NCBI GenBank assembly: GCA_021772985.1
Contig: JAJFKX010000043.1
Location: forward strand, 1-64,000
Source of the DNA: Gammaproteobacteria bacterium
GTDB lineage: Bacteria > Pseudomonadota > Gammaproteobacteria > Xanthomonadales > Wenzhouxiangellaceae
DNA: 64,000 nucleotides
Reading direction: 5' to 3'
Position 1 is the stretch's first letter; each line of letters opens with the position of its first letter. Of the stretch, positions 43,661 to 53,738 are shown in pieces. The position numbers and the translations under genes are program-made. The notes below the pieces were generated by a model that saw only the letters and a list, made by a program, of their open reading frames with translations, was not told the DNA's origin and searched no databases.

Positions 43661-43870
43661 AAGCCTGTTTTCATGCTGTGAATATTACCGGAAGATAACC
43701 GGAATGTTTCATGCAGCCTGTACGTGTAACCATTAATGCTATAGTTGTCATTAACGGGAAACAGGGGTTGCTATTCTCTCGTCAATTTCAAAGCCAGATT
43801 CAGTCAGCGTTGTAGCGATGCTTGCTGGGCTTAGCAATCGCCATTCGGCTCATCATCAAAGGAGGATATT

Positions 43871-45343
43871 ATGATCAGAAATGGTAGAGACATTCCCAGC
43901 GGAACCGTGCTTTCTGCTGATGTATGCGTAATTGGTACCGGTCCGGCCGGTGTAACCGCAGCTTGGGAACTGCAAAAAGCAGGCAAAAAAGTCATCTTAA
44001 TCGAAGGTAGCCGCGACTACTCCAACTATAGAGATAGCTGGCCGGATAAAGTGATGTTGTATAACGGCCTGGCCGACGGCTTGTTCGCCACCAATGAAAA
44101 AGAATTTTTGATTTTGCCCTATGACGGCCACACCAGCCCGGCCTGGGAGCGTGAACGCATATTAGGCGGCACCTCTAGCCACTGGGGCGGTCAGTCACGG
44201 CCGTTAGACCCGATTGTGTTTGACGAGCGCCCCGGCTATCCCGGCTGGCCGATTACCCGTAAGGAGCTGGACCCTTACTATGCTCAAGCTTCGTCATTGT
44301 GTGTGCTGCATGGTCACTATGGTGCCAACGGCGAGAACTTTTCCACCGATTACTGGGCCGGCGTACTGCAGGCCGAAGATGCCAAGCTGGATGGCTTTGA
44401 AACCGAAATGTACCAGTTTATGGGCAGCAGCTACCTGAACTTCGGCACCCGCACCTTTAATGGCATTACCATCGGACAAAGCAATGCTGATGTAATCATC
44501 AACGCCACTCTGCTGGATATCGACCACTCCGGTGGTAGCGTCAGTAGCTTACAGGTGGCCAGCATGGACACCGCCACCACGCCACAACCTGCCACCCACT
44601 TCACCATTAAAGCCAACGCCTATGTACTGGCCTGCGGAGCGGTCGCCAATGCGCGCCAACTACTGTTGTCCAATGCCGGCAATGAGCACGGTTTGGTGGG
44701 TCGTTATTTCATGTGTCACCCGTTGTCACAAAATGGGGTGATCAGCATTACCAAGCCCTATCTGAACAACGCCCAGACCCGGCTAATGAATGGCCAGACG
44801 CCCAATGGACAGTGGACCGATGCCAACGGCGTACGGGTTACCGGCCGGTTTATTCCAACTGCTGAAGAAGCGATCAAACAGGGCATCGGCCGGTGCTGGT
44901 TCTGGGCCGGCGGTGGTCAGTATTATTTTGAAATGACACCCAACTATAACAGCCATATCAGTCTGGCCAGCACAGTGGACCCCGTGTTCAGACAGCCGCA
45001 AACCCATATCACCTGGGAATTAGCCGATGCCGATAAACAGACATATGAGAAATCCACAGCGCTGTTTAAGGCGGCGGTCAACAGCCGCGGCGGAGATGTG
45101 TATTATCCGGATTGGAATACGGTGAAGAGCCAATTGGTGGTCAACGGGCACCATATCGGCACCACCCGCATGTCCAGTGATCCAACCAAAGGCGTGGTGG
45201 ATGCCGACCTGAAGGTGCATTCATTGAATAATCTGTACGTGGCCGGTTCTTCGGTGTTCCCTTCTACGGGCATCTCGAATCCGACGTATACCATTATCAC
45301 GCTGTCGATCCGGCTGGCCGATCATCTGAATCAGTCACTTTGA
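43871..45343 (+). CDS. GMC-family oxidoreductase
   Basis: 490 residues with a strong AAAGGAGGA six bases before ATG. The FAD-binding Rossmann motif VIGTGPAGVTAAWELQKAG is at ~20-38, and 'LIEGSRDY' follows with the ribose-binding Glu. 'ILGGTSSHWGGQSRPLDP' (~98-116) is the GMC signature region. The C-terminal 'NGHHIGTTRMSSDPTKGVVDADLKVHSLNNLYVAGSSVFPSTGISNPTYTI' holds the active-site His and the second FAD contact. It oxidises an alcohol or sugar; the substrate is not predictable. No signal peptide is seen. It stands alone. Confidence 0.9.
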   Translation: MIRNGRDIPSGTVLSADVCVIGTGPAGVTAAWELQKAGKKVILIEGSRDYSNYRDSWPDKVMLYNGLADGLFATNEKEFLILPYDGHTSPAWERERILGGTSSHWGGQSRPLDPIVFDERPGYPGWPITRKELDPYYAQASSLCVLHGHYGANGENFSTDYWAGVLQAEDAKLDGFETEMYQFMGSSYLNFGTRTFNGITIGQSNADVIINATLLDIDHSGGSVSSLQVASMDTATTPQPATHFTIKANAYVLACGAVANARQLLLSNAGNEHGLVGRYFMCHPLSQNGVISITKPYLNNAQTRLMNGQTPNGQWTDANGVRVTGRFIPTAEEAIKQGIGRCWFWAGGGQYYFEMTPNYNSHISLASTVDPVFRQPQTHITWELADADKQTYEKSTALFKAAVNSRGGDVYYPDWNTVKSQLVVNGHHIGTTRMSSDPTKGVVDADLKVHSLNNLYVAGSSVFPSTGISNPTYTIITLSIRLADHLNQSL

Positions 45344-45646
45344 GCATGACTGAAACAGCCTGACCGATCCTGAATCAGAGCATATGCCTGCATACCACGT
45401 TGTGTGCAGGTGTTATACCAGACAAACCATACCTGACCCCTCGGTCCAACTGATAGGACACACTGGAAATTAAGGGCTGTGAGCAAGTGGCCTGGCTGAT
45501 AAAGCAGGGTGAACACAACCACGATAACAATCGGTAAACGTGTCGTGTCTGGCTATTCTGACAAAAAAGCAGCCTGATTTTCCACAGACAAAGTTTCCAT
45601 GAACCTTTATATTGTTATCAAACAGTTATCAAAAAATGGAAGGGAC

Positions 45647-45886
45647 ATGCGTTATTACCTGATCTTGATATTATTTATGGTCGTGGATATTCCACTTGCC
45701 TCGGCTCAACAGGCCAGTGTTGAGCAATGTCAGCGTTATAAGGACAAGTCCGATTATTACCAGGATCTGCGCCGTCAGGGTGGTCGCGGGCCACAAATGG
45801 ATGATTGGAAAAACAGGATGCGTGAATACGACAAAAAGTTTAACCACGGCAACTGTCAGAAGCATAGGGGCAAACTGAAGCATTAA
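45647..45886 (+). CDS. small exported protein
   Basis: 79 residues from ATG 45,647, where GGAAGGGA lies just upstream and a signal peptide begins (MRYYLILILFMVVDIPLASA). The mature ~58 residues are charged and contain two Cys ('VEQCQRYKDKSDYYQDLRRQGG...HGNCQKHRGK'). This looks like a small periplasmic protein with one disulphide; unknown family. The SDR gene begins 18 bases behind it. The 303-base stretch before it (45,344-45,646) holds nothing I can identify. Confidence 0.65.
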   Translation: MRYYLILILFMVVDIPLASAQQASVEQCQRYKDKSDYYQDLRRQGGRGPQMDDWKNRMREYDKKFNHGNCQKHRGKLKH

Positions 45887-45903
45887 ACAGGTATTATTCA
45901 AAA

Positions 45904-46650
45904 ATGCCTAAAGTCATCATTATCACCGGCGGCAGCCGTGGAATCGGAGCTGCTACCGCCAGACTTGCAGCCGCGGATGGCTATGCGGTTGCCATTGCCT
46001 ATCAACAAAACCAGCAGGCAGCACAGTCGGTTGTCAGCGAAATTCTCAATACAGGCCAACAGGCATTAGCCATTCAGGCCGATATTTCATCTGAAAAAGC
46101 AGTGGACCAATTGTTTACAACTGTTGATAAAAAGCTCGGCAAACTATCAGCTCTGGTTAATAATGCGGGCATTTTAGGTCTGCAATCACGGCTTGATTCG
46201 ATTAGCGCTGAACGCTTAGAAAAGATTTTTGCCACCAATGTTATCGGCAGTTTTCTGTGTGCCCGAGAAGCTGTACGCAGAATGTCGACCAAATACCAGG
46301 GCAATGGCGGCGCCATTATTAATGTTTCTTCAGTCGCCTCACGCACCGGCTCGCCCAACGAATATGTTGACTACGCGGCTTCAAAAGGTGCGATTGATAG
46401 CTTCACTATTGGACTGGCCAAAGAAGTTGCCGCTGAAGGCATTCGGGTTAATGCAGTCCGCCCAGGTTTTATCGATACCGACATTCACGCCAGCGGTGGC
46501 GAACCTAATCGCATTCAAAGGCTTGAAAAAGTCATCCCCATGGGGCGTGGCGGGCAGCCGGAGGAAGTTGCTCAAGCCATTTTATGGTTACTATCAGAGG
46601 AGGCCTCTTTTTGCACCGGCAGTCTACTGGATGTATCAGGTGGAATGTGA
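45904..46650 (+). CDS. short-chain dehydrogenase/reductase (SDR)
   Basis: 248 residues, classical SDR. The NAD(P)-binding GGSRGIG is at ~9-15, 'NNAG' at ~87, the catalytic Ser in 'INVSSVASRTG' (~142), and Tyr and Lys in 'YVDYAASKGA' (~155-160). It ends with the family-typical 'CTGSLLDVSGGM'. It is likely an NADP-dependent oxidoreductase of the glucose/3-oxoacyl-reductase type; the substrate is unknown. It follows the small exported protein and precedes the HD-domain gene on the same strand. Confidence 0.93.
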   Translation: MPKVIIITGGSRGIGAATARLAAADGYAVAIAYQQNQQAAQSVVSEILNTGQQALAIQADISSEKAVDQLFTTVDKKLGKLSALVNNAGILGLQSRLDSISAERLEKIFATNVIGSFLCAREAVRRMSTKYQGNGGAIINVSSVASRTGSPNEYVDYAASKGAIDSFTIGLAKEVAAEGIRVNAVRPGFIDTDIHASGGEPNRIQRLEKVIPMGRGGQPEEVAQAILWLLSEEASFCTGSLLDVSGGM

Positions 46651-46698
46651 TTGGCTACCGGAGCATGAATTAATTCAATATTAGAAAATACGCACTCA

Positions 46699-47247
46699 AT
46701 GAAAACCACAACCAATCCAACCGGCAGGTTTATCCAGGCAGTAGCATTTGCTGCCGATAAACATCGCAATCAGCGACGTAAAGACACCGAGGCATCACCC
46801 TACATCAATCACCCGATTGCGCTGGCACAAGTTCTGGCCAATGAAGGCGGTATCGACGATCTGGATGTTTTGTGTGCTGCTATATTGCACGACACCATCG
46901 AAGATACGGAAACCGCTGCCAACGAATTGGAGCAAATTTTCGGCAGCAAAGTAGCATCCATTGTACTGGAAGTAACCGATGATAAATCACTGGATAAGCA
47001 TGTCCGCAAGCAGCAGCAGATTGTGCATGCCACACACATTTCACCACAGGCTAAGCTGGTTAAACTGGCTGATAAAATCTGCAACCTTCGGGATATCCTG
47101 GCAGCCCCGCCCGCAGACTGGTCAACACAACGTAAACAGGCTTACTTTGATTGGTCAGCACAAGTTATCGCCGGTGTACGCGGTGTTCACCCGGACCTGG
47201 AATTGATATTTGATCGGCTTTGCGAACTGTGGGCAGCACGTGCCTGA
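46699..47247 (+). CDS. HD-domain (p)ppGpp-hydrolase-like protein (MESH1/SpoT-HD type)
   Basis: 182 residues with the RelA/SpoT hydrolase-type HD domain only: 'FAADKHRNQRRKDTEASPYINHP' (His for Mn2+), 'AAILHDTIEDTE' (HD and ED), and 'KLVKLADKICNLRDI' (Asp ligand). The size and pattern match small alarmone hydrolases that cleave ppGpp or related nucleotides (MESH1 also acts on NADPH). No synthetase domain is present. It stands 48 bases behind the SDR. Confidence 0.88.
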   Translation: MKTTTNPTGRFIQAVAFAADKHRNQRRKDTEASPYINHPIALAQVLANEGGIDDLDVLCAAILHDTIEDTETAANELEQIFGSKVASIVLEVTDDKSLDKHVRKQQQIVHATHISPQAKLVKLADKICNLRDILAAPPADWSTQRKQAYFDWSAQVIAGVRGVHPDLELIFDRLCELWAARA

Positions 47248-47333
47248 TTGTTAAAACAGTGCTGCTGCAGATATTGATGACTATCCTGGTGAGCGATGCT
47301 CCCAATTGAGGCAGCTCGTTACCAGCAGTCTAA

Positions 47334-47816
47334 TTAATCCAAGACCTTATCCATAAACATGGCTTTACCCATTTCCGGATTCAGCTCAAATCCAGCAAAG
47401 CCGAATTTGATATAAGCATTGCGTGCCACCTGATTGCCTTCCAGCACTTCCAGTGTCAACTTGCAGCACCCTTTATCCCGGGCTATTAGCTCAACCTGCT
47501 CAAGCATTCGCTTGCCCAGGCCTGTACCACGAAATCCTTTAATCACCACTAGATCATGTATATTAATCAATGGTTTGCATTTGAAAGTTGAAAATAATTC
47601 AAAACAATTAGCCAATGCTGCAGGCTGATCGTCCACGTATCCCAACACACTGAAAGCGTGTGCTACTTTGGCAAGTTCAGCGGCCAGGTTTTGCTGAATG
47701 TCATCAGACAAAGGCTCGCCACCGCCCATTGGGTCGGTGGCGTAACAGTTCAGCAGATAACCGATATCCGCGGCATGCCGTGGATTCAGGTAGTCTGCTG
47801 TGATGAATTCAATCAC
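47334..47816 (-). CDS. GNAT-family acetyltransferase
   Basis: 160 residues. The acetyl-CoA binding motif 'LVVIKGFRGTGLGKRMLEQVELIARDKG' (~87-114, Q/RxxGxG/A) and 'LEVLEGNQVARNAYIKFGFAGFEL' are typical of GNAT N-acetyltransferases. The substrate is unknown. It begins directly at the end of the large propeller gene, so the two may be cotranscribed. Confidence 0.92.
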   Translation of the reverse strand: MIEFITADYLNPRHAADIGYLLNCYATDPMGGGEPLSDDIQQNLAAELAKVAHAFSVLGYVDDQPAALANCFELFSTFKCKPLINIHDLVVIKGFRGTGLGKRMLEQVELIARDKGCCKLTLEVLEGNQVARNAYIKFGFAGFELNPEMGKAMFMDKVLD

Positions 47817-50800
47817 CTAGCGTCGGCCTGGTGTCCAGGGTGCTCCCATAGCTTCCAGCGCCTGTTCCAGTTCTATCAAATCAGCTTCTATACCCGTTAA
47901 TTCTTGCTCGACTTCATTGAGCTCACTGGTTGCCACAGCATAAGAATCAAGATGGGTTTGAGTAATATCTGCCTGGCTGTCCCATTGGCCGAACATGATA
48001 TCTCCCACCCGTCCACTGACTGACATCGGAACTCTCTGATAGCGGCGGGCAATGCTGGCATCACCGTTTAATTGAATTCTCAGATCAGCCATTCGTCCTT
48101 CTATGTTTCTCGCTGATTGCGCCTGTTGCTCATCGGCCGCCGGCGTTTGGGTAATAGCCAGCTTAATATGCGCTATCCGGTTATCAATCTCATCGGCAAC
48201 CTGATTGGCTGTCGATACCTGACGATTCAGTTCAGCAACCTGCTGCTGAAATTCGAACACGGCACGGCGATTATCGGTCACCAGCCCACCATTGAACAAC
48301 GGTTTCAGCAGCAAACTTTGCGGACTGGATAATGCTGTCAGTTCACCATTCACTCGCTTGGCCAGATTGACAGTGTACTCACCCGGCAACGCCATCGGCC
48401 CGGATGGCGGAGGAAACCATGGTGGGCGGTCACCACCGCCGGATAAATCGACAGGATCGGTTGCAGGATAGCGCATGTCCCAGGCAACCCGATGCAGACC
48501 TTTACCCGTGGGTCCGGTTAAACGGCGAACCACATTGCCCTGAGCATCGCTGATGGTGATGATGATAGCTGGTTGTTCTTCCCGGTCTTCAGCGCGTAAC
48601 TGCTCCCAGCTGGGGTAAGGATTGTCACCACCTTCCTTGGCGTTTTCCTGCTCGGCTTTACGCCGTTGTTGTTTTTGAGTTTCCAGCTCCTCACTTAAGT
48701 AATAGCTGATGCTGGCTCCATGCTCCGGGTTGCTGGCAGTATATTTACCGTTACCATAATCACCTCTGCCGCCCCAGCCACGTCGATCATCAGGCACAAA
48801 CAACCAGGTATCACGCACAGACAGTAAAGTGGCTTCGGCAGACAACGCTGAAGCATCCATACGCAACGGCGTATAATCATCAAGAATATAAATACCACGA
48901 CCAAAAGTTCCGACCACCAAATCACTTTCGCGGCGTTGAATTTCCAGATCACGCACTGCAATGGTCGGCAGGCTGCTCAGCTCATGCCAGTTTTCACCAT
49001 CATTATCGCTGAAAAATACGCCAAACTCGGTCCCAACAAACAACAGTGCCGGGTTGATATGATCCTGCGCCAGAGTATGCGCTGTACCACGTTCAGGCAG
49101 ATCATTACTGATCAATTGCCAACTGCGACCACGGTCGCTGGTTTTTAATACATAAGGCTTAAAGTCACCGCGTTTGTGGTTATCAAACACTGCGTAGGCC
49201 ACATCTGCATCATGCTCCGAGGCAATGATATCCTCCACCAATGACTGATCCGGCACACCTCGGAAACTATCAGTCTGCAGCCAGTTCTGACCACCATCTT
49301 CGCTTACCTGGATCAGGCCATCGTCAGTACCTGCATAAATCAGATCTTCTTGCAGCGGGCTTTCCGCCACCGCGACCAAAGCGCCATAAATTGAAGTTGA
49401 AGCATTTTTGGAAATTGCATCCACACTCCACACCCGGCCCATGATTTCCAACTGGTTTCTATCCAGTTGCCGGGTTAAATCCGGGCTGATAGCACGCCAG
49501 CTGTTGCCACGATCATCAGAACGGAATAATCGCTCAGCACCAAAATACAGACGTTCATTATTGTGCGGTGAAATAATTAGCGGCGAATTCCAGTTCCAGT
49601 TGTAACTATTAACACCTGAAGATGGACGTGGACCAATCGAGACCCGCTCACCGGTAATTTTATCCATCCGTACCAGACCACCATGTTGATACTGAGCATA
49701 AACGATATTCGGGTTTTCAGGATCAAACTGAGCTTTGAAACCATCACCAAACTGCGCTACCCACCAATCCGCATTGGTAATGCCGTCAGTGAAACGGGTA
49801 CGACTGGGACCACACAATGTGTGATTATCCTGGGTACCGGCACAAACGTTATAAAACGGAACATCATTGTCAGGTGTGGCCCGGTAAAACTGCGCTACCG
49901 GCAAGTTGCGCATGTGCCGCCAGGTTTGACCACGATCCCAGCTTTCATATATACCACCATCACCACCAATATAAATGTGCGCAGTATTATTTGGATCAAT
50001 CCATATGGCATGGTCATCCACATGCCGGTTAACAAATGATAGCTGTTCCCAGGTTTTACCGCCGTCTTCTGATTTTGCAGAAAATGTATCGACAGAATAG
50101 ACCCGATCTGAATTAAGCGGATCGACAAATAATTCGTTGTAATATTGAGCGCTGGAAGTATTACGGCTAGCGCGCTTTTCCCAGCTTTCACCAAAATTGG
50201 TGCTGCGATATACACCCCGGCCTTTTTCATCAGCTTCGACAATCGCATACAACATACCAGGACTGGAAGGTGCTGCCGTCAGACCGATTCTGCCCAAATC
50301 ACCGGCCGGCAATCCGCCTGCTAATTTCCGCCAGGTTTTACCACCATCAGTGGTCTTATGAATTCCGCCACCTGGTCCGCCGTTGATTAATGTCCAGACC
50401 CTGCGCTGGCGTTGATAACTGGTCGCCACTATCACATCCGGGTTATCAGCATCAATGACGAATTCGTTGATCCCGGTATGCTCGTCAATGTCCAGGATGC
50501 GTTCCCAGGTTTCACCGCCATCTGTGGTTTTATACAAACCACGCTCACCACCAGAATTCCATAATGGCCCTTGCGCTGCGACAAACACGGTATTTGAATC
50601 GTTTGGATGAACCCGGATCATGGAAATATGCTCTGAATCCGGCAGGCCCATATTGCGCCAACTACCACCGCCGTCTGTTGATTTGTAAACGCCATCACCA
50701 AAACCGACACTGCGCTGACTGTTGTTTTCACCGCTGCCGACCCAGATCACATTGTCGTTGTGCGGATCAATCTCGACCACTCCGAGTGCAAATGAACCTT

Positions 50801-51071
50801 CGTTGTCAAATAGCGGTTGCCAGGTAATGCCATTATTTTCTGTTTTCCACAAACCACCGCTGGCCATGGCCACATAAAAAATCTGAGGTTGCTCGGGGTG
50901 AAAGGCAAAATCGGCTACCCGGCCACCGACCAACGCCGGGCCTATGGCACGGAGTGGCAGGCCTGCTAATGGGTGCCCCTGGTCAGCTTCTGGGTCTTGA
51001 GCGATAACCGCAGCTGTGGCAAATATGCTCAGACATACGACCGACAGACATTGAATAAAGAAACGATGCAT
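47817..51071 (-). CDS. large exported VPS10/BNR-type beta-propeller protein
   Basis: 1084 residues with signal peptide (FFIQCLSVVCLSIFATAAVIAQ). Multiple BNR/Asp-box motifs such as 'STDGGGSWRNM', 'TTDGGETWERI', 'TTDGGKTWRKL', 'SEDGGKTWEQL', 'SDDRGNSWRAI' and 'SEDGGQNWLQT' build one or two large propellers in residues ~30-700, as in sortilin/VPS10 and 'glycosyl hydrolase' family exported proteins. The C-terminal ~350 residues hold an Ig-like region (IITISDAQGNVVRRLTGPTGKG) and a helical coiled end. These proteins are often annotated as glycosyl hydrolases without proof. No catalytic residues are assigned. Confidence 0.85.
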   Translation of the reverse strand: MHRFFIQCLSVVCLSIFATAAVIAQDPEADQGHPLAGLPLRAIGPALVGGRVADFAFHPEQPQIFYVAMASGGLWKTENNGITWQPLFDNEGSFALGVVEIDPHNDNVIWVGSGENNSQRSVGFGDGVYKSTDGGGSWRNMGLPDSEHISMIRVHPNDSNTVFVAAQGPLWNSGGERGLYKTTDGGETWERILDIDEHTGINEFVIDADNPDVIVATSYQRQRRVWTLINGGPGGGIHKTTDGGKTWRKLAGGLPAGDLGRIGLTAAPSSPGMLYAIVEADEKGRGVYRSTNFGESWEKRASRNTSSAQYYNELFVDPLNSDRVYSVDTFSAKSEDGGKTWEQLSFVNRHVDDHAIWIDPNNTAHIYIGGDGGIYESWDRGQTWRHMRNLPVAQFYRATPDNDVPFYNVCAGTQDNHTLCGPSRTRFTDGITNADWWVAQFGDGFKAQFDPENPNIVYAQYQHGGLVRMDKITGERVSIGPRPSSGVNSYNWNWNSPLIISPHNNERLYFGAERLFRSDDRGNSWRAISPDLTRQLDRNQLEIMGRVWSVDAISKNASTSIYGALVAVAESPLQEDLIYAGTDDGLIQVSEDGGQNWLQTDSFRGVPDQSLVEDIIASEHDADVAYAVFDNHKRGDFKPYVLKTSDRGRSWQLISNDLPERGTAHTLAQDHINPALLFVGTEFGVFFSDNDGENWHELSSLPTIAVRDLEIQRRESDLVVGTFGRGIYILDDYTPLRMDASALSAEATLLSVRDTWLFVPDDRRGWGGRGDYGNGKYTASNPEHGASISYYLSEELETQKQQRRKAEQENAKEGGDNPYPSWEQLRAEDREEQPAIIITISDAQGNVVRRLTGPTGKGLHRVAWDMRYPATDPVDLSGGGDRPPWFPPPSGPMALPGEYTVNLAKRVNGELTALSSPQSLLLKPLFNGGLVTDNRRAVFEFQQQVAELNRQVSTANQVADEIDNRIAHIKLAITQTPAADEQQAQSARNIEGRMADLRIQLNGDASIARRYQRVPMSVSGRVGDIMFGQWDSQADITQTHLDSYAVATSELNEVEQELTGIEADLIELEQALEAMGAPWTPGRR

Positions 51072-51208
51072 AAATCTACCCTGCTGTTGCTATTTGTTGA
51101 TTTTAGCACCTACGATTACATCGGAAGACAGTTGAAACGATCTAGTGAGCCAGTAAACCGATTAAATGCGACATCAGCCTAAACTCAGCTACCCGTCTTG
51201 ATCAGCGA

Positions 51209-51739
51209 CTAATCAGCAGCCGGCTTACAGCCCCTTCCAGAATCTGTAGCAGCAAAAGGGTGTTCGGGCTGATCTTCAAGTAATAATGACATCACTTCTG
51301 CACCCAATTGAATATCGTCCAACAGACCAAAACTCTGACGGCGCAAATACCCCTGGCGGTCGATCAAAAGCAATGTCGGCGTACCTTGTAACTGATAGCA
51401 TTGCATTGTTTGTGGAATCGAACCTTGAACAGCCGGCCGGTCAACAGCTACCGGAAACTTAACCTCATATTCATGCAAAAATGCCGTCAGGCTGACGTTG
51501 CTCATCGCTGCATGATGCTCAAACACTGAATGCAACCCCAATACTTGAGCGGGTTTTCCAGTAAACAGTTGATGCAAGCGCTTGGCTTGCGGAATAGAGT
51601 GTTCTACACAGCCCCGGCACAACATCTGAAACGCATAAATGATTACAACACTACCTTGCAATGACGACAGGCTCGGCTCGGTATCAGTATTTAACCAGCT
51701 TTCGGTGATCAGCTCTGGCGCCAAACGTAACCTGACCAT
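51209..51739 (-). CDS. thioredoxin-like redoxin
   Basis: 176 residues from ATG 51,739; a further 20 codons upstream are open but unlike the family. The AhpC/TSA-type fold has the redox motif 'MLCRGCVEH' (CxxC) after 'VVIIYAFQ', and the cis-Pro region 'GTPTLLLIDRQGYLRRQ'. No signal peptide, so probably cytoplasmic thiol reductase or peroxidase. It lies 78 bases behind the YgjP-like gene. Confidence 0.8.
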   Translation of the reverse strand: MVRLRLAPELITESWLNTDTEPSLSSLQGSVVIIYAFQMLCRGCVEHSIPQAKRLHQLFTGKPAQVLGLHSVFEHHAAMSNVSLTAFLHEYEVKFPVAVDRPAVQGSIPQTMQCYQLQGTPTLLLIDRQGYLRRQSFGLLDDIQLGAEVMSLLLEDQPEHPFAATDSGRGCKPAAD

Positions 51740-51817
51740 CAACTGAAACCCACATTCCAATGCAAGGTAATACCCATCCAAGTGTAATGTTGTGAACAAT
51801 CCATAATAACCCGGCTA

Positions 51818-52528
51818 TCAAAGCTCCAAATATCTGCCATTATCCCGCAACCATCGGCGTTGCACAGTGTAAGCCGGCAGCACCTTTTCCACCTGCTGCC
51901 AAAACCGTGGTGAATGATTATGCTCCAACATATGGCACAGCTCATGGACCACCAGATAATCAACCACCGGCTCAGGCGCCAGCATAATCTTCCAGTTAAA
52001 CATTAAACGACCTGTCATCGAACAACTGCCCCAACGTGATTTACAGGTGCGGATTGTTACTTTCTCCGACATTACCCCAACCCTGCTCTGAAACTGTTCA
52101 ACTTTCAACGACAGCAACTTGGCTGCACGCCCTTTATACCATTTAATCAAGACACTTCGAATAGCTTCCTGGCCAGCGTGATCCTGCGTTACGTACGCCA
52201 GCATTACATCGCCTTTAAGTTCAACGTTAATGTGCTTTGCATGCTTGATCTCTAAACGGTATTTCCGTCCCAGATAAGCAAATGTCTCACCGTCGACAAA
52301 AGCCCGCGTATTGGCGACCAGCACTTGCTGCTGCTGATGCAGCTTGCGCTGTATCCAGTCCCGTTTCAATTCTAAAAACTCAACCGCCGCTGCTTTTGGA
52401 AACTTCATCGGTACGCGGATAGAAACCTTACCATCACGAACATTGATGGCTGCGGTCTTACGCTTGCTACGGATGATTGCTGCGCGAATACCGGCGATAT
52501 CGATGATGCTGGACTTTGCTGTATGCAT
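51818..52528 (-). CDS. YgjP-like M48/DUF45 metallopeptidase
   Basis: 236 residues. The zinc motif HELCHMLEHNHSPRFW (HExxH plus third His, ~196-211) and 'RTCKSRWGSCS' are the DUF45/WLM family signature (YgjP of E. coli). The N-terminal part is beta-rich (IRVPMKFPKAAAVEFLELKRDWIQRKL). The cellular role is not established. It is divergent from the outer-membrane protein gene at 52,650. Confidence 0.9.
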   Translation of the reverse strand: MHTAKSSIIDIAGIRAAIIRSKRKTAAINVRDGKVSIRVPMKFPKAAAVEFLELKRDWIQRKLHQQQQVLVANTRAFVDGETFAYLGRKYRLEIKHAKHINVELKGDVMLAYVTQDHAGQEAIRSVLIKWYKGRAAKLLSLKVEQFQSRVGVMSEKVTIRTCKSRWGSCSMTGRLMFNWKIMLAPEPVVDYLVVHELCHMLEHNHSPRFWQQVEKVLPAYTVQRRWLRDNGRYLEL

Positions 52529-52649
52529 ATTCCTGTCATCATACCTTCAGGCACGGTAACCACACCACCCAGGGTGTGACAATTTGCCGCGCATCTCACA
52601 GCCGCATTCTCTTTACAATCAATAGCGCAAGCATAAAAAAGGATTTGAC

Positions 52650-53738
52650 ATGCGCAAAGGAGTTCATCTTGCTGTTGCAATCTGCATAGCAGCTTTAGCT
52701 TTTGTCACCTCAGTCAGCCAGGCTGACCACCCATCTGTAACACTCGGCAATGGGCCGGGAGGGCCGGTTTCAACTATCTCGGGAACCACCTTGCCCAGCG
52801 GCCAATGGGCGATTGGCTTACGTATTGAACATACTAATTTTGATCCTCTTACGGACGAGGAACTCATTTTTTTTCGCGAACAAGACGAAGATGCTGATAT
52901 TCACAGCGTAGATTCAGTGACCAACGGTACCTTGGGGCTGAGTTTCGGTGTCAACGACAATTTGACAGTCGGTTTTACCCTGCCGTATATCAAGCGTAAC
53001 AATATTCGTGAGGCAGAACACGGTCATGATGACGGCCATGACGATGGTGGTGAACAGCAAGCTGGTCACGACGATGGCGAAGAAATGGAAGCAGAACCGG
53101 AAGTCGAGCGCCTGGGCAATTCCAAGGGTATTGGCGACGCACAGTTATTTGCCCAATACCGTTTATTCCATAACCCCGACACCAATACCCATTTTTCCGC
53201 CATTGCCGGTCTAAAACTACCGACCGGTGAAACCAGCGAAATTTCAGCTGAAGGCGAACGACTGGAGCTGGAACTGCAACCTGGCTCTGGCTCCTGGGAT
53301 CCGCTGTTTGGCGGTGCTTTTACCCGTGACTGGGAACGCTTTGGCATTGATGCCAGCCTGCTTTACCAGTTAACCACAGAAGGTAATCAAGACACCGATT
53401 TAGGCGATGTATTTTCATATAACGCGGGGCTTTCTTATCGTCTGGGTGGTGGCGACATCCATCACCATGATGACGGCGAACAACATAATCATAGCTGGTT
53501 AAGTGGCGTAGACATGATTCTGGAACTCAATGGTGAATGGCGTGACAAGGAAGATACCGGTGGAATCAATGACCCGAACTCGGGTGGCAACCTGTTGTTT
53601 TTATCGCCAGGCGTACGTGCCAGTGGTAACAGCTGGTCAGCCAGTTTTTCCTTTGGCATACCGATTTCAAGCGACTTGAATGGTGTCCAGGTTGAGCCTG
53701 ATTGGCGCATCATTGGAGGGTTGAGTGCCGTGTTCTGA
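52650..53738 (+). CDS. outer-membrane transporter-like protein with His/Asp-rich loops
   Basis: 362 residues with signal peptide (MRKGVHLAVAICIAALAFVTSVSQA). The sequence has alternating beta strands and 'GLSFGVNDNLTVGFTLPYIKRNN', 'FAQYRLFHN', 'AIAGLKLPTGETSE', like the phenol-degradation MetA-type or transporter-type beta-barrel family. Two surface loops are rich in His and Asp ('HGHDDGHDDGGEQQAGHDDGEE', ~130-152, and 'HHHDDGEQHNHS', ~271-282), suggesting metal binding. It overlaps the next gene by 14 bases, so they are translationally coupled. Confidence 0.75.
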   Translation: MRKGVHLAVAICIAALAFVTSVSQADHPSVTLGNGPGGPVSTISGTTLPSGQWAIGLRIEHTNFDPLTDEELIFFREQDEDADIHSVDSVTNGTLGLSFGVNDNLTVGFTLPYIKRNNIREAEHGHDDGHDDGGEQQAGHDDGEEMEAEPEVERLGNSKGIGDAQLFAQYRLFHNPDTNTHFSAIAGLKLPTGETSEISAEGERLELELQPGSGSWDPLFGGAFTRDWERFGIDASLLYQLTTEGNQDTDLGDVFSYNAGLSYRLGGGDIHHHDDGEQHNHSWLSGVDMILELNGEWRDKEDTGGINDPNSGGNLLFLSPGVRASGNSWSASFSFGIPISSDLNGVQVEPDWRIIGGLSAVF